From Bacteroidales bacterium (GTDB lineage Bacteria > Bacteroidota > Bacteroidia > Bacteroidales > VadinHA17): a DNA stretch of 5,400 bases. The notes beneath the pieces are model-generated. The model was given only the letters and a program-made list of their open reading frames with translations, had not been told where the DNA came from and searched no databases. The translations under genes and the position numbers were made by a program. The stretch is taken from assembly GCA_017882245.1 (NCBI GenBank), contig JADGPV010000094.1, positions 1-5,400 on the forward strand. Reading direction: 5' to 3'. This document shows positions 1-5,400 of the stretch, piece after piece (position 1 is the stretch's first letter; the number at the start of each line of letters is the position of its first letter).

Positions 1-1
1 C

Positions 2-802
2 AGGCTTCTGCTTAAGGATGTCTCGATGCCGCGGATAGCTCTGGTGGAGACTTACTTCAGTGACATGGATGCCGGCTGGACCCGTTATCTTTTTGATACC
101 TATAAATTACCTTTTACCGTTATCCATCCTGATGAATTTGAGAAGACAGATTTCACTAAGGACTACGATGTAGTCATCTTTCCGTCATCCGGCAAAGCGC
201 TGCTCATGAACGGCAAGCCCGGAACTGAGGGCTCTGCTTACATGAGCAATTATCATCCTGACTATCAGAAGGGTATGGGCAAGAAAGGACTGGAGAAACT
301 GCTGCTGTTCATTAACAGCGGAGGCAAAGTTATTTCATGGGGTCAGTCGACAGACCTATTTGCGGGCATGCTTGAGATAACTGACGGGGAGAAGAAGGAA
401 GAATTCGTCCTTCCTTTTACCAATGTTGCTGAGCAGGCCCAGAAGGATGGGCTACTAATTCCGGGCTCGTGGGTACGTATGACCGTTAAACAGGATCATC
501 CTCTCACCTATGGCATGCCGGCTGAGACAGGCATATTCTACAGGGGGCAGCCTCTATTTGCGACCAGCGTGCCGCGGTTTGACATGGACCGCAGGGTGAT
601 TGGTGTCTTCCCTGATGACGATCTGATCATCAGCGGCTTCGGTGAAAAGGAAGAGAAGATAGCTGACAAGGCTGCCATGATCTGGCTGAAGAAAGGTAAA
701 GGACAGATTGTGCTTTATGCTTTTAATCCGCAGTTCAGGGCATCAACACCTGCAACCTACAAGCTATTGTTCAATGCTCTCTTTCTTCCGCCAGTTGAGT
801 AG
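2..802 (+). CDS. M14-family zinc carboxypeptidase, C-terminal part (5' end outside window)
   Basis: The frame is open from base 2, upstream of the first ATG at 26, and reads RLLLKDVS before MPRIALVETYF. The gene therefore very probably begins outside the window, and the ATG at 26 is internal. The 266 visible residues match the C-terminal module that follows the peptidase domain in large secreted Bacteroidota M14 metallopeptidases. Typical stretches are ALVETYFSDMDAGWTRYLFD, YDVVIFPS, GGKVISWGQSTDLF, HPLTYGMP, FYRGQPLFATS, and AAMIWLKKGKGQIVLYAFNP followed by QFRAST. The alternating strand/helix pattern suggests a class I glutamine-amidotransferase-like fold. However, the visible part has no cysteine at all, so it cannot use the usual Cys nucleophile and is more likely a structural or binding module. 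The zinc-binding catalytic residues and any signal peptide would lie upstream. The role is inferred to be peptide hydrolysis in the periplasm or outside the cell. The ABC exporter gene starts 20 bp downstream, so the two are probably co-transcribed. The family call is from memory of the conserved pattern. Confidence 0.8.
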   Translation, partial: RLLLKDVSMPRIALVETYFSDMDAGWTRYLFDTYKLPFTVIHPDEFEKTDFTKDYDVVIFPSSGKALLMNGKPGTEGSAYMSNYHPDYQKGMGKKGLEKLLLFINSGGKVISWGQSTDLFAGMLEITDGEKKEEFVLPFTNVAEQAQKDGLLIPGSWVRMTVKQDHPLTYGMPAETGIFYRGQPLFATSVPRFDMDRRVIGVFPDDDLIISGFGEKEEKIADKAAMIWLKKGKGQIVLYAFNPQFRASTPATYKLLFNALFLPPVE

Positions 803-822
803 GGCAGACCCTGTTCTTAGTT

Positions 823-2628
823 ATGAAAATTATCTGGAAGTATCTTAAACCGTTCAAGAGCCTGTTATTTCTCGCAATGGGGCTTGCCGCCGTTGCACAG
901 GTGCTTGATCTGGTTGATCCTATCATCTTCGGAAAGATCATCGATCTGTATGCCGTCAATACCGGCGGACGGAGTGAGCACGAACTTATAATGGGAGCAT
1001 TGCGCCTGCTTGCCCTGGCCGTCGGAGTAGCCCTCCTGGCAAGGGTGGCACGCGCATTTAATGATTATGTCACGCGAATGGTTGTTCAGAAATTCGGACT
1101 GTCGGTTTTCGATGAAGGACTCAAGCATACTCTTCGCCTTCCCTACCATGAATTTGAGGAGACCAGCAGCGGCCATGTGCTTTCCGTCCTTCAGAAGGTA
1201 AGGCAGGACAATGAGCGGTTCATAAGCTCATTCATCTCCACTCTGTTCACTGCTGTAGTAGGTATTGCCTTCCTGATCTGGTATGCAATCACGAAGCATT
1301 GGTCGCTGATACCCGTGTTTCTAATCGGCGTGGTTGTGCTTGGCGGCCTGACCGGCCTGCTCAGCAAAAAAATAAAGACTGTCCAGCGCTCTGTCGTTAA
1401 GGAAACCAATAAAATGAGCGGTGCCATCACCGAATCCCTGAGGAATATTGAGCTGGTGAAAAGCCTGGGCCTGACCTATCCGGAGATCCGGCGACTGAAG
1501 ACCTTCACACAAAAGATCTTTGGTCTTGAGATGGACAAGGTAAAAAGGATCAGGTCACTAACGTTTCTGCAGAGCTCCGTGTTGCTGGTACTGAAAGAAT
1601 CCATCCTTTTCATCCTGCTATGGCTTATCTTCCGGCATCTGCTCACTACAGGCGAACTGATCTCGATGCAGTTCATCTCTACCCGGATACTGTTTCCGCT
1701 GCAGGATCTGGGATCTATTATTCTTGCATACCGCGAGGCTGAGGCGTCTCTTCAGATCTTCAATGACCTGATGAATAAAGAGACGGAATACAGGCCGGAA
1801 GATCCGGTAGAGATCGGGGATATTGAACACCTCTTTTTTGACCATGTCAGTTTTCGCTATAAGAAGGCTGAGACAGATGCAATTGAAGATCTTTCCTTCA
1901 GGGTGAAGAGGGGTGACACCATCGCTTTTGTTGGTCCTTCAGGTTGTGGTAAGTCGACGCTGGTAAAGCTTCTGGTGGGATTGTACACTCCGACAAAAGG
2001 CACAATTTATTATGATGATGTCGCAGCGAGGGATATCCGTTATAACAGGATGCGGCGGCAGCTGGGTTTTGTCACACAGGATACGCAGCTTTTCTCAGGC
2101 ACCATAAGAGAGAACATGCAGTTTGTCAAGCCGGAAGCAACAGATGAAGAGATCTATGAGGCATTGAGAAAAGCCTCTGCCATCAGGCTGGTGGAGAGCT
2201 CACCGAAAGGCCTCGATACACTCCTCGGCGAAGGGGGGAAGATGGTCTCGGGCGGAGAAAAGCAAAGGCTGGCCATCGCCAGGGCGCTGATACGCAACCC
2301 AAATATCCTGATCTTTGACGAGGCAACCTCATCGCTGGATTCAATAACTGAAGATGAGATCTCCGGGACGCTCAGGGAGATATCAGCCGGCAAGCAGCAG
2401 ATCACCCTTATGATTGCGCACCGTCTTGCGACCATCATGCATGCCGACAGGATATATGTTCTGGAAAAGGGAAAGATAATTGAGGAAGGAACACATGATA
2501 TCCTTGTGAAAATGAAAGGACTTTATTATGCCATGTGGAGGCAGCAGATCGGTGAACGGATTACTGTTCCAGGCAACGGGCGTCTCAGGAAGGAGCAGGC
2601 GGCAGAGAGCATAGAGCAGGGAGGGTGA
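823..2628 (+). CDS. ABC exporter half-transporter (fused membrane and ATPase domains)
   Basis: This is a complete 601-residue inner-membrane half-transporter expected to dimerise and use ATP to export an unknown substrate. The N-terminal half has about six hydrophobic segments (near residues 12-30, 56-74, 140-157, 161-180, 253-272 and 278-300), the type I exporter layout. The ATPase domain spans about 335-575. It has an A-loop tyrosine (Y346), Walker A GPSGCGKST (371-379), Q-loop Q419, signature VSGGEKQR (475-482), Walker B ILIFDE with catalytic Glu500, D-loop SSLD (503-506) and switch His533 in IAHRLAT. Every catalytic element is intact, so a homodimer could be active and no degenerate partner is required. 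A polar tail of about 25 residues follows the ATPase domain. The length is normal for MsbA-like or multidrug/lipid exporters. The ATG at 823 puts MKIIWKYLKPFKSLL directly before the first membrane helix, as usual. No Shine-Dalgarno sequence is visible. The gene lies 20 bp after the M14 peptidase gene, which suggests one operon. Substrate (lipid, drug or peptide) cannot be told from sequence. Confidence 0.93.
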   Translation: MKIIWKYLKPFKSLLFLAMGLAAVAQVLDLVDPIIFGKIIDLYAVNTGGRSEHELIMGALRLLALAVGVALLARVARAFNDYVTRMVVQKFGLSVFDEGLKHTLRLPYHEFEETSSGHVLSVLQKVRQDNERFISSFISTLFTAVVGIAFLIWYAITKHWSLIPVFLIGVVVLGGLTGLLSKKIKTVQRSVVKETNKMSGAITESLRNIELVKSLGLTYPEIRRLKTFTQKIFGLEMDKVKRIRSLTFLQSSVLLVLKESILFILLWLIFRHLLTTGELISMQFISTRILFPLQDLGSIILAYREAEASLQIFNDLMNKETEYRPEDPVEIGDIEHLFFDHVSFRYKKAETDAIEDLSFRVKRGDTIAFVGPSGCGKSTLVKLLVGLYTPTKGTIYYDDVAARDIRYNRMRRQLGFVTQDTQLFSGTIRENMQFVKPEATDEEIYEALRKASAIRLVESSPKGLDTLLGEGGKMVSGGEKQRLAIARALIRNPNILIFDEATSSLDSITEDEISGTLREISAGKQQITLMIAHRLATIMHADRIYVLEKGKIIEEGTHDILVKMKGLYYAMWRQQIGERITVPGNGRLRKEQAAESIEQGG

Positions 2629-2668
2629 AGGGGAGAAAGGGAGAAGGGGAGAAGGGGAGAAGGGGAGG
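2629..2668 (+). repeat. Five tandem copies of an 8-bp G-rich purine unit
   Basis: The units are AGGGGAGA (2629-2636), AAGGGAGA (2637-2644), AGGGGAGA (2645-2652), AGGGGAGA (2653-2660) and AGGGGAGG (2661-2668). The array begins one base after the ABC transporter's stop codon. Bases 2627-2668 are purines without interruption. Five runs of three or four G separated by AGAA or AGAAA fit the canonical G-quadruplex pattern (G3+ with loops of 1-7). On this strand the motif would also be present in the transporter mRNA's 3' end. The array lies between two convergent genes, 37 bp from the end of the Fic gene. Whether it acts in termination, mRNA stability or nothing is unknown. Short identical units also make it a candidate for copy-number variation. 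Confidence 0.9.
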
Positions 2669-2705
2669 TTTGGAAATTTTATGGGGGAGCGAGGGAATCT
2701 GAATT

Positions 2706-3665
2706 TTATGTTATGAATTTATAAGTTGTTGTTCTCTTGTCGCCGCTTTTGGTGAGTAATCCTTGGTCAACTGCGGTTTTCAGATCGCGGCTGGCGGTTG
2801 CAGAAGAGATGTCTCTGAAGTGTTTCATATATTCCTGCCTGTTAAAGGCCAGTTTCCCGATCGTGTCTTTGAAGATTGTTATCCGGTCATTACCCGAAAG
2901 ATTGACAATGTGATTTGCCAGAAGTTCCTCCAGTGATTCATCAAAAATCTGAAGGATAAACTCAATAAACCGCGTCGAACTTCCTTCATCGTCAGACTCT
3001 TCAAGTATTTTATAATACTCAGACTGACGTGTTTTTATCAAAGTTTCAGCAGGAAGATATTCAAATACAGGTGAATATTGCCTCAGGATCACTGTTTGCC
3101 AGAGCCGTCCCATCCGGCCATTCCCGTCCATAAATGGATGGATAAATTCAATTTCGTAGTGAAATACACAGCTTTTTATGAGCAGCAGATCATTATCTTT
3201 TTTGAGATAATCAAACAGGTCTTTAATCAATGATTTGACAACATTGCCCGGAGGTGCGACATGAGTTAAAGCAGACCCCCTGATAATTCCAACAGATCCG
3301 GTACGGATTTTACCGGGTTTATCCATCAGCCCATCCATTAGAATGGCATGTGCCTTACAGAAAGAAGTCAGACTGGCCGGATTAAAGCTATCAAGGTTTC
3401 GATAAACCGTTATAGCATTTTTAACTTCAAGAATGTCTTTTTGCGGTGCGATAACCCTTTTGTTTTCGAGTATTGCGGTGACCTGTTCCAGGGAGAGAGA
3501 ATTTCCTTCAATCTCAAGGGACGACTGAATGGTCTTTATTCTGTTTTTTCTTCTTAGTTCTATTGATGGTTTATTTAAATAGGCTGAATTAACCCTTCCA
3601 ATTTTCTCTGAAATTGAAGCTATAAGTTCAATAATTCTATTTGTAATACGGTAAGGCGGTTTCAT
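2706..3665 (-). CDS. Fic-domain protein (class II AMP-transferase) with C-terminal winged helix
   Basis: Fic enzymes usually transfer AMP from ATP to a hydroxyl side chain of a target protein; the target here is unknown. Numbering is from the ATG at 3665 (319 residues). The N-terminal helical region contains SLEIEG at 49-54, which fits the inhibitory pattern [S/T]xxxE[G/N] and makes this a class II, self-inhibited Fic. Glu53 would contact the second motif arginine and block ATP. A flap segment RTGSVGI with THVAPP lies around 122-138. The catalytic motif HPFMDGNGRMGR is complete at 176-187, with His176 as base. The C-terminal part, about 260-319, contains SATASRDLKTAVDQGLL and a basic KR turn typical of a winged helix-turn-helix, so DNA binding and autoregulation are plausible. 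The frame extends to a TTG at 3704, but that TTG lies inside a probable -7 promoter box. Homologues I recall also begin close to the MKPPYRI found here. Composition is AT-richer than the ABC gene (about 30% GC in two sampled 60-base lines, against 57-65% in two ABC lines), which hints at acquisition. Confidence 0.93.
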   Translation of the reverse strand: MKPPYRITNRIIELIASISEKIGRVNSAYLNKPSIELRRKNRIKTIQSSLEIEGNSLSLEQVTAILENKRVIAPQKDILEVKNAITVYRNLDSFNPASLTSFCKAHAILMDGLMDKPGKIRTGSVGIIRGSALTHVAPPGNVVKSLIKDLFDYLKKDNDLLLIKSCVFHYEIEFIHPFMDGNGRMGRLWQTVILRQYSPVFEYLPAETLIKTRQSEYYKILEESDDEGSSTRFIEFILQIFDESLEELLANHIVNLSGNDRITIFKDTIGKLAFNRQEYMKHFRDISSATASRDLKTAVDQGLLTKSGDKRTTTYKFIT

Positions 3666-3679
3666 AATTGCATATGAAG

Positions 3680-3703
3680 TGATAGTATCATTTGATACTA
3701 TCA
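3680..3703. promoter_or_regulatory. Inverted repeat, probable operator of the Fic gene
   Basis: There are two perfect 11-bp arms, TGATAGTATCA (3680-3690) and TGATACTATCA (3693-3703), separated by TT. The repeat ends 14 bp before the ATG at 3665. It overlaps the downstream end of a TAnnTTTG-type -7 box and the expected transcription start. This is a classical repressor position. The winged helix of the Fic protein itself is the most economical candidate ligand, but that is inference. No T-run follows on the - strand, so it does not look like an intrinsic terminator for the phosphofructokinase transcript, although the mRNA could fold there. Confidence 0.7.
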
Positions 3704-3731
3704 AAGATAGTAAAAAGCAATTTGCTATGAA
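3702..3731 (-). promoter_or_regulatory. Candidate Bacteroidota-type promoter of the Fic gene
   Basis: Read on the - strand, TATCTTTG at 3709-3702 is a perfect match to the TAnnTTTG -7 element. It is preceded by TTC at 3731-3729 after a 19-bp spacer, a one-base deviation from the TTG -33 element. Transcription would start around 3695, giving a leader of roughly 30 bases before the ATG at 3665. The -33 element would lie in the last codons of the phosphofructokinase gene. Such motifs are short, so chance remains possible. Confidence 0.5.
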
Positions 3732-5044
3732 TTCTTCATACTGATCGGCTGGCCGGTGGCTTCAAGGACATTCCACCACAACTCGCCTTCAACATCTATT
3801 TTCTTACGTTTTGCCACAACCATCGGGATTGGCATAAGAGTAAACTGGTTATTCCAGTAGCCTATCACAAAATCCGTCTTTCCGGCAACGGCGGCATGTA
3901 CCGCATTCTGCGCCAGGAGGTTACAGAACTTGCTGTCGTTAGCATTGGCCGGAGCACTGCGGATGATATAGCTCGGGTCAATATATTTCAATGAATACCT
4001 AAATCCCAGTGCGCTGAACTCTGCCTTTATCTTCTCCTTAAGAAAGATGCCTATGTCCCTGAGTTTTACATTGCCCGAAGCATCCTTTTCCTGGACTATG
4101 CAATCAAAAAGATCCTGTCCTGCACCTTCAGCAACTACAACTACCGCATGATGTCTTACTTCAATACGTTTCTTAAGGACATTAAGAAATCCGTTCGCAC
4201 CAAACAAATCGAAAGAGATTTCCGGGATAAGAACAAAATTGACTTCCTGGATAGCCAGAGCAGCATGTGCAGCAATAAATCCCGAGTCGCGACCCATAAG
4301 TTTGACGAGGGCTACTCCGTTATATGCGCCCTGCGCTTCATTATGCGCATTCCTGATGATATCATTAGCAATAGAAAAAGCTGTTTCAAAGCCGAATGAT
4401 TTCTGTATCAGGTCTATATCATTATCAATAGTTTTGGGAATACCAACAACGGCAATCTTCAGCTTCCTGGTCTGTATTTCCTCGAAAATGGCATGAGCGC
4501 CTCTGAGAGTGCCATCGCCTCCTATACAGAAAAGAATATTCAGGTTGAGGATCTCCATCGTATCAACCATTTTTGAAACATCCTGGTTGCCTCTGGAGGT
4601 TCCCAGGTAGGTGCCTCCTGAAAGATGAATGTCACTGACCATGGGAGCCGTCATTTCTATGACTTCATGATTGTATTCAGAGATCAGGCCTTCGTAGCCA
4701 TACCTGATACCCAGTATCCTTTTTATGCCGTACCTGTAGTAAAGCTGATTGACGAGACTGCGGATAACATTGTTAACTCCCGGGCACAGTCCTCCGCATG
4801 TCACGATACCCACCTTGGTCTTGGCAGGTTCAAAGAAAATAGTCTCTTTGGGGCCGGCTTTTTCAAAAGAGACGGGCGTTTCACCTTTCTCCCTGCTAAA
4901 ACTGAAGTTTTCGGCAGAAACATCATACAGCACCCTCTCATCGTCCTCTATGAATTTATAAACATGGCTGTCTGGTCTCTGCTTAAGGGGTGAAACAACA
5001 TTTCCTTTGCCAAGGCTCGAAACCAGGAAATCTTCATATTTCAT
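3725..5044 (-). CDS. pfkA: 6-phosphofructokinase, group II (TP0108/plant-like), probably ATP-dependent
   Basis: This cytoplasmic glycolytic enzyme phosphorylates fructose 6-phosphate to fructose 1,6-bisphosphate. Numbering is from the ATG at 5044 (439 residues). After a lead-in of about 75 residues come the donor-site loop GGLCPGVN (84-91), GGTYLGTSRG (about 143-152), GGDGT (175-179), PKTIDND with catalytic Asp207 (203-209), MGRDSGF (250-256), PE at 274-275 and the substrate-site Arg362 in YIIRSAPAN. Glycine in GGDGT, where pyrophosphate users normally carry Asp (GGDDT/S), favours ATP. Lys204 in PKTIDND, where the E. coli enzyme has Gly, places it in the long-chain group II that includes plant and trypanosome ATP enzymes. 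The length exceeds the roughly 320 residues of E. coli PfkA and suits this group. The frame also offers GTG at 5050, two codons earlier; the ATG is preferred but the evidence is thin, since no Shine-Dalgarno sequence is clear. The Fic gene follows 59 bp downstream on the same strand. The symbol is by family only. Confidence 0.92.
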   Translation of the reverse strand: MKYEDFLVSSLGKGNVVSPLKQRPDSHVYKFIEDDERVLYDVSAENFSFSREKGETPVSFEKAGPKETIFFEPAKTKVGIVTCGGLCPGVNNVIRSLVNQLYYRYGIKRILGIRYGYEGLISEYNHEVIEMTAPMVSDIHLSGGTYLGTSRGNQDVSKMVDTMEILNLNILFCIGGDGTLRGAHAIFEEIQTRKLKIAVVGIPKTIDNDIDLIQKSFGFETAFSIANDIIRNAHNEAQGAYNGVALVKLMGRDSGFIAAHAALAIQEVNFVLIPEISFDLFGANGFLNVLKKRIEVRHHAVVVVAEGAGQDLFDCIVQEKDASGNVKLRDIGIFLKEKIKAEFSALGFRYSLKYIDPSYIIRSAPANANDSKFCNLLAQNAVHAAVAGKTDFVIGYWNNQFTLMPIPMVVAKRKKIDVEGELWWNVLEATGQPISMKNS

Positions 5045-5105
5045 AATCACGCGAATTTTCTTTATTCAATTTTAAATATATAGCCTTAAAAGTATGGTGG
5101 TAATT

Positions 5106-5135
5106 CAAATTTAATATAATTATTATGGATTGAAA
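5106..5135 (-). promoter_or_regulatory. Candidate promoter of the phosphofructokinase gene
   Basis: On the - strand TAAATTTG at 5113-5106 matches the TAnnTTTG -7 element exactly. TTT at 5135-5133 sits 19 bp upstream where TTG is expected, so the -33 element is imperfect. The start of transcription would be near 5098 and the leader about 50 bases long. The surrounding DNA is AT-rich, which raises the chance of an accidental match. Confidence 0.42.
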
Positions 5136-5153
5136 TCTTTTGCCGGGCTTTTC

Positions 5154-5174
5154 ATTGTACTGCTGCAGTGCAAT
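5154..5174. promoter_or_regulatory. 21-bp near-palindrome in the divergent intergenic region, possible operator
   Basis: The arms ATTGTACTGC (5154-5163) and GCAGTGCAAT (5165-5174) flank a single central T. Nine of ten positions pair, and the tenth is a T/G pair that could wobble in RNA. The odd-centred dyad of about 20 bp is the size expected for a dimeric helix-turn-helix regulator. It lies between the phosphofructokinase gene and the divergent exported-protein gene, about 73 bp upstream of the latter's ATG. It overlaps a candidate promoter for that gene. No regulator in this window is obviously linked to it. Confidence 0.5.
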
Positions 5175-5183
5175 TTAATTTTT
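5155..5183 (+). promoter_or_regulatory. Weak candidate promoter of the exported-protein gene
   Basis: TTG at 5155-5157 is followed after 18 bp by TAATTTTT at 5176-5183, one base from TAnnTTTG. This would give a leader of about 55-60 bases to the ATG at 5248. A second near match, TAACTTTA at 5218-5225, lies closer to the gene but has no TTG at the right distance. Both are tentative in such AT-rich sequence. Confidence 0.3.
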
Positions 5184-5247
5184 AGTTATGCCCCAAGAAA
5201 TATATATTTAATATAACTAACTTTAGCCTTCTTAAATAATTCCGGCA

Positions 5248-5400
5248 ATGAAGAAAGTACTGCTTCTTATATTCCTGATCTCATTCTCTGTGATTGTCAC
5301 CGGAGAGGAACCTTTCTTATCCGGATCACTGTCGACTAAATATCCGGCGAAGGTCGGCCAAAATAATAAGCCGAAGTCGCTGAAGAATGACTTCCCGAGA
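5248..5400 (+). CDS. Exported protein of unknown function, N-terminal 51 residues (3' end outside window)
   Basis: An ATG at 5248 opens a frame that stays open to the window edge. The first residues, MKKVLLLIFLISFSVIVTG, form a textbook signal peptide with a KK charged start, a long Leu/Ile/Phe core and small or polar residues at its end. Signal peptidase I cleavage after VTG, before EEPFLSG, is plausible. No lipobox cysteine is visible, so a lipoprotein is unlikely. The mature part seen so far is polar and lysine-rich (about residues 31-51) and has no motif I recognise. The gene is divergent from phosphofructokinase, with about 200 bp between the two starts. The product is expected in the periplasm, the outer membrane or outside the cell, but too little is present to name a family. 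Confidence 0.75.
   Translation, partial: MKKVLLLIFLISFSVIVTGEEPFLSGSLSTKYPAKVGQNNKPKSLKNDFPR

Noticed and set aside
26..28. ATG as the true start of the first gene.
   Set aside because: The frame is open upstream to the window edge, and the sequence matches the interior of a larger M14 peptidase, so this methionine is internal.
865..2438. Minus-strand frames of 63-103 codons opposite the ABC transporter.
   Set aside because: They are antisense shadows of a gene with all ABC motifs intact, and none has a domain or plausible start context.
2675..2710. Direct repeat AATTTTATG at 2675-2683 and 2702-2710 as a possible target-site duplication.
   Set aside because: Nine AT-rich bases can recur by chance, and there is no element with terminal inverted repeats between or around them.
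3680..3703. Inverted repeat as an intrinsic terminator of the phosphofructokinase gene.
   Set aside because: The arms are AT-rich and no T-run follows in the direction of transcription. An operator role fits its position better.
4148..4993. Several + strand frames of 70-122 codons opposite the phosphofructokinase gene.
   Set aside because: They are antisense to a strongly conserved enzyme, encode no recognisable domain, and are explained by the codon structure of the real gene.
5048..5050. GTG two codons upstream as the phosphofructokinase start.
   Set aside because: It is possible, but the ATG at 5044 is the commoner start codon and nothing in the flanking sequence favours the GTG. The difference is only two residues.

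Overview
The window looks like chromosomal DNA of a Bacteroidota bacterium, most likely from an environmental or gut Bacteroidales-type lineage. Three things suggest this. The M14-peptidase C-terminal module and the Fic protein both resemble versions common in that phylum. None of the starts I checked has a clear Shine-Dalgarno sequence. Several upstream regions carry TAnnTTTG-like -7 boxes, the phylum's characteristic promoter element. This assignment rests on recognised protein families and promoter style, not on a marker gene.

Layout, left to right. (1) Bases 2-802, + strand: the 3' end of a large secreted M14-family zinc carboxypeptidase. Only its cysteine-free C-terminal module is visible. 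(2) Bases 823-2628, + strand, 20 bp further on and probably in the same operon: a complete ABC exporter half-transporter with six membrane segments and an intact ATPase domain. (3) Bases 2629-2668: five tandem copies of an 8-bp purine unit directly after the transporter's stop codon, forming a G-quadruplex-type motif between convergent genes. (4) Bases 2706-3665, - strand: a Fic-domain AMP-transferase with an intact catalytic motif, an N-terminal inhibitory motif and a C-terminal winged helix. An 11-bp-arm inverted repeat and a -7 box lie just upstream of its start. (5) Bases 3725-5044, - strand: a group II (TP0108/plant-like) 6-phosphofructokinase of glycolysis. (6) Bases 5045-5247: a divergent intergenic region with candidate promoters and a 21-bp near-palindrome. 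(7) Bases 5248-5400, + strand: the first 51 codons of a protein with a signal peptide, function unknown.

The genes do not form an obvious dedicated pathway. The peptidase and exporter are a co-directional pair. Phosphofructokinase is core metabolism. The Fic gene sits 59 bp downstream of phosphofructokinase on the same strand and appears to have its own promoter and operator, so it reads as an independently controlled and possibly acquired module. I found no RNA gene, CRISPR array, insertion sequence or convincing new multi-gene system. The signals most worth following are the regulatory architecture at the Fic start, the G-rich repeat behind the ABC gene and the near-palindrome at 5154-5174.
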